This document shows, one piece after another, positions 4,913 through 6,224 of a stretch of 6,224 nt of DNA. Source of the DNA: an uncultured Alphaproteobacteria bacterium (GTDB taxonomy: Bacteria; Pseudomonadota; Alphaproteobacteria; CAAHEQ01; UBA3637); contig CALXTZ010000078.1 of assembly GCA_944391545.1 (NCBI GenBank), positions 1 through 6,224 of the forward strand, written 5' to 3'. The notes beneath the pieces are model-generated. The model saw nothing but the letters and a program-made list of their open reading frames with translations. It was not told where the DNA came from and did not search any database. The translations under genes were made by a program, and so were the position numbers. Position 1 is the first letter of the stretch; each line of letters starts with the position of its first letter.

Positions 4913-6224
4913 ATGGCGTCCGGAAAAATTCAAATTATGGAATCCTATCCGGTTCCGAAAGCGATTTTATTACTGGCTTTTCCGTCTATGCTGGCCATGT
5001 TGGTTCAAATCATATACGGACTGACGGATACCTTTTTTATTGCCAGAACAGGTAATGCCGATATGGTGGCGGCGATTACGTTTGCTATGCCGATTATGAT
5101 GGTTTTTCAGGCGGCCGGTAATATTTTTGCCGTCGGTGGCGCGTCTTATCTTTCCCGGAAATTGGGTGAGCGGGACTTGGCCGAAGTGAAACGCGCCAGT
5201 GCGACTTGTTTTTATTTATCGGTGCTGGTCGGGATGATTTTGACCGGATTTTTTGGACTTTACATTGATAAAATTGTCCGATGGTTCGGGGCGACAACCG
5301 GGACGTTTCAATATACGAAAGAATATTTAATCGTTATGTCTTCCATGAGTTTCCTGCCGATTTTGCAAGTCACTTTGGCCGGGCTTATTCGATCCGAAGG
5401 TGCGACAAATCATGCAATGATCGGGATTTTGCTCGGTACCGGCGTGAATATCGTGATGGATTATCTGTTTATCTTTAAAATGGGGATGGGCATCAAAGGC
5501 GCGGCTATTGCGACTTTGATCGGCAACGGAATCGGGGTGTCATATTACTTGTTTTATTTTATGTATCGCTCTTCGTTTTTGTCGTTGAACTATCGGTTTT
5601 TTAAGCCCGATAAAGACATGATTTATAATATCCTGGCCATCGGTATTCCGTCGTCTTTGAGCGCGTTAATCATGGGATTTTCGAATGTCCTGACGAACAA
5701 TATCGGCAGCGTTTACGGTGAAAACGTGATTGCGGCGAACGGCATTCAAATGCGTTTGAACAGTGTCGTCTTTTTCCTGGTCATGGGATTGGCACAAGGG
5801 TATCAGCCTTTTGCCGGATACAACTACGGCGCAAAGAACGTGAAGCGGTTGTTGTCGTCATTTAAAGTGACTTTGATTTACGGCAGTGTTTTATCCGTTA
5901 CCTGCGCGATTTTGCTGTACTTGTTCAGTTATCAGGCGATGGCGCTGTTTATAGATAATGCGCAGGTTATTCGTATCGGACAGCAAATGATACATGCTTT
6001 TTTATGGGCAATTCCGCTGCTGGGTGTTCAATTTACGATTACGATGACGTTTCAGGCAACCGGCCGAGCGATGCTTGCGATGTTTTTGGTGCTGGGGCGG
6101 CAGTTGTTTTTCTTTGTTCCGCTTTTGCTGATTTTAAATCACTACTTTACGTTTAACGGATACATTTATGCCCAACCGGTTGCTGATTTGGCGACAACAC
6201 TTGTGTCTGTTTTGTTGTCTGTTT
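4913..6224 (+). CDS. MATE-family multidrug/cation efflux transporter, MepA-like, 3' end cut by window edge
   Basis: Inner-membrane secondary transporter of the MATE family, which exports drugs or metabolites using a Na+ or H+ gradient. The frame is open from ATG 4913 to the window end (437 residues). S. aureus MepA is about 450, so only the last few residues of about 12 membrane helices are missing. Two homologous halves are visible: helices begin at about residue 17, with GLTDTFFIA (36-44) in helix 1, and at about 238, with IPSSLSALIMGFSN. Other family segments are GGASYLSRKLGERD (75-88), SEGATNHAMIGILLGTGVN (161-179) and AQGYQPFAGYNYGAKN (294-309); the last is characteristic of the MepA/DinF-like branch. 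A modest ribosome site AAGGGTG (4902-4908) precedes the ATG; a Met at residue 9 is an alternative start. The substrate cannot be read from sequence. It lies 53 bp after the CDGSH gene with no terminator between them, so shared transcription is likely. Confidence 0.93.
   Translation, partial: MASGKIQIMESYPVPKAILLLAFPSMLAMLVQIIYGLTDTFFIARTGNADMVAAITFAMPIMMVFQAAGNIFAVGGASYLSRKLGERDLAEVKRASATCFYLSVLVGMILTGFFGLYIDKIVRWFGATTGTFQYTKEYLIVMSSMSFLPILQVTLAGLIRSEGATNHAMIGILLGTGVNIVMDYLFIFKMGMGIKGAAIATLIGNGIGVSYYLFYFMYRSSFLSLNYRFFKPDKDMIYNILAIGIPSSLSALIMGFSNVLTNNIGSVYGENVIAANGIQMRLNSVVFFLVMGLAQGYQPFAGYNYGAKNVKRLLSSFKVTLIYGSVLSVTCAILLYLFSYQAMALFIDNAQVIRIGQQMIHAFLWAIPLLGVQFTITMTFQATGRAMLAMFLVLGRQLFFFVPLLLILNHYFTFNGYIYAQPVADLATTLVSVLLSV

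Noticed and set aside
1..6224. A novel defence, mobile or biosynthetic system
   Set aside because: All five genes belong to well-known families, and there are no recombinases, toxin-antitoxin pairs, repeat arrays or unexplained long spaces.

Overview
The window holds five protein-coding genes, all of recognisable families. The order is dut (+, cut at the left edge), ettA (+), proS (-), a tandem CDGSH iron-sulfur protein (+) and a MATE-family efflux transporter (+, cut at the right edge). There are no RNA genes, insertion sequences, CRISPR arrays or phage genes. No stretch over 300 bases lacks a gene; the largest gap is the 158-bp divergent intergenic region between proS and the CDGSH gene.

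Organism: a bacterium of roughly balanced base composition with AT-rich intergenic spacers and good AAGGAG-type ribosome binding sites. From memory, the EttA resembles alphaproteobacterial EttA over its whole length. The prolyl-tRNA synthetase, by contrast, is the long form with a full editing insertion, which most alphaproteobacteria lack, and the efflux pump is MepA-like, a type common in Bacillota and anaerobes. A host- or gut-associated alphaproteobacterium with acquired genes fits, but a Bacillota-type or other lineage cannot be excluded from the sequence alone.

Layout: dut (1-450) removes dUTP. After a 62-bp gap with its own promoter comes ettA (513-2186), a ribosome-associated ABC-F ATPase. 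ettA converges on proS (2221-3951, minus strand), and one hairpin at 2191-2218 appears to serve as terminator for both. The region between proS and the CDGSH gene carries back-to-back promoter candidates, helically phased A/T tracts and a perfect 7-6-7 dyad at 3981-4000 that sits at the predicted proS transcription start. The CDGSH gene (4110-4859) and the MATE gene (4913 to the edge) run in the same direction, 53 bp apart with no clear terminator, so they may form an operon.

The first three genes are housekeeping genes for nucleotide pool cleansing, translation control and tRNA charging. The last two may reflect a redox or stress and export function, but nothing in the window proves they act together. 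I see no new defence or mobile system. The points most worth a second look are the proS dyad and bent promoter, the near-identical CDGSH repeats with a Cys quartet between them, and the mixed ancestry suggested by EttA and ProS.
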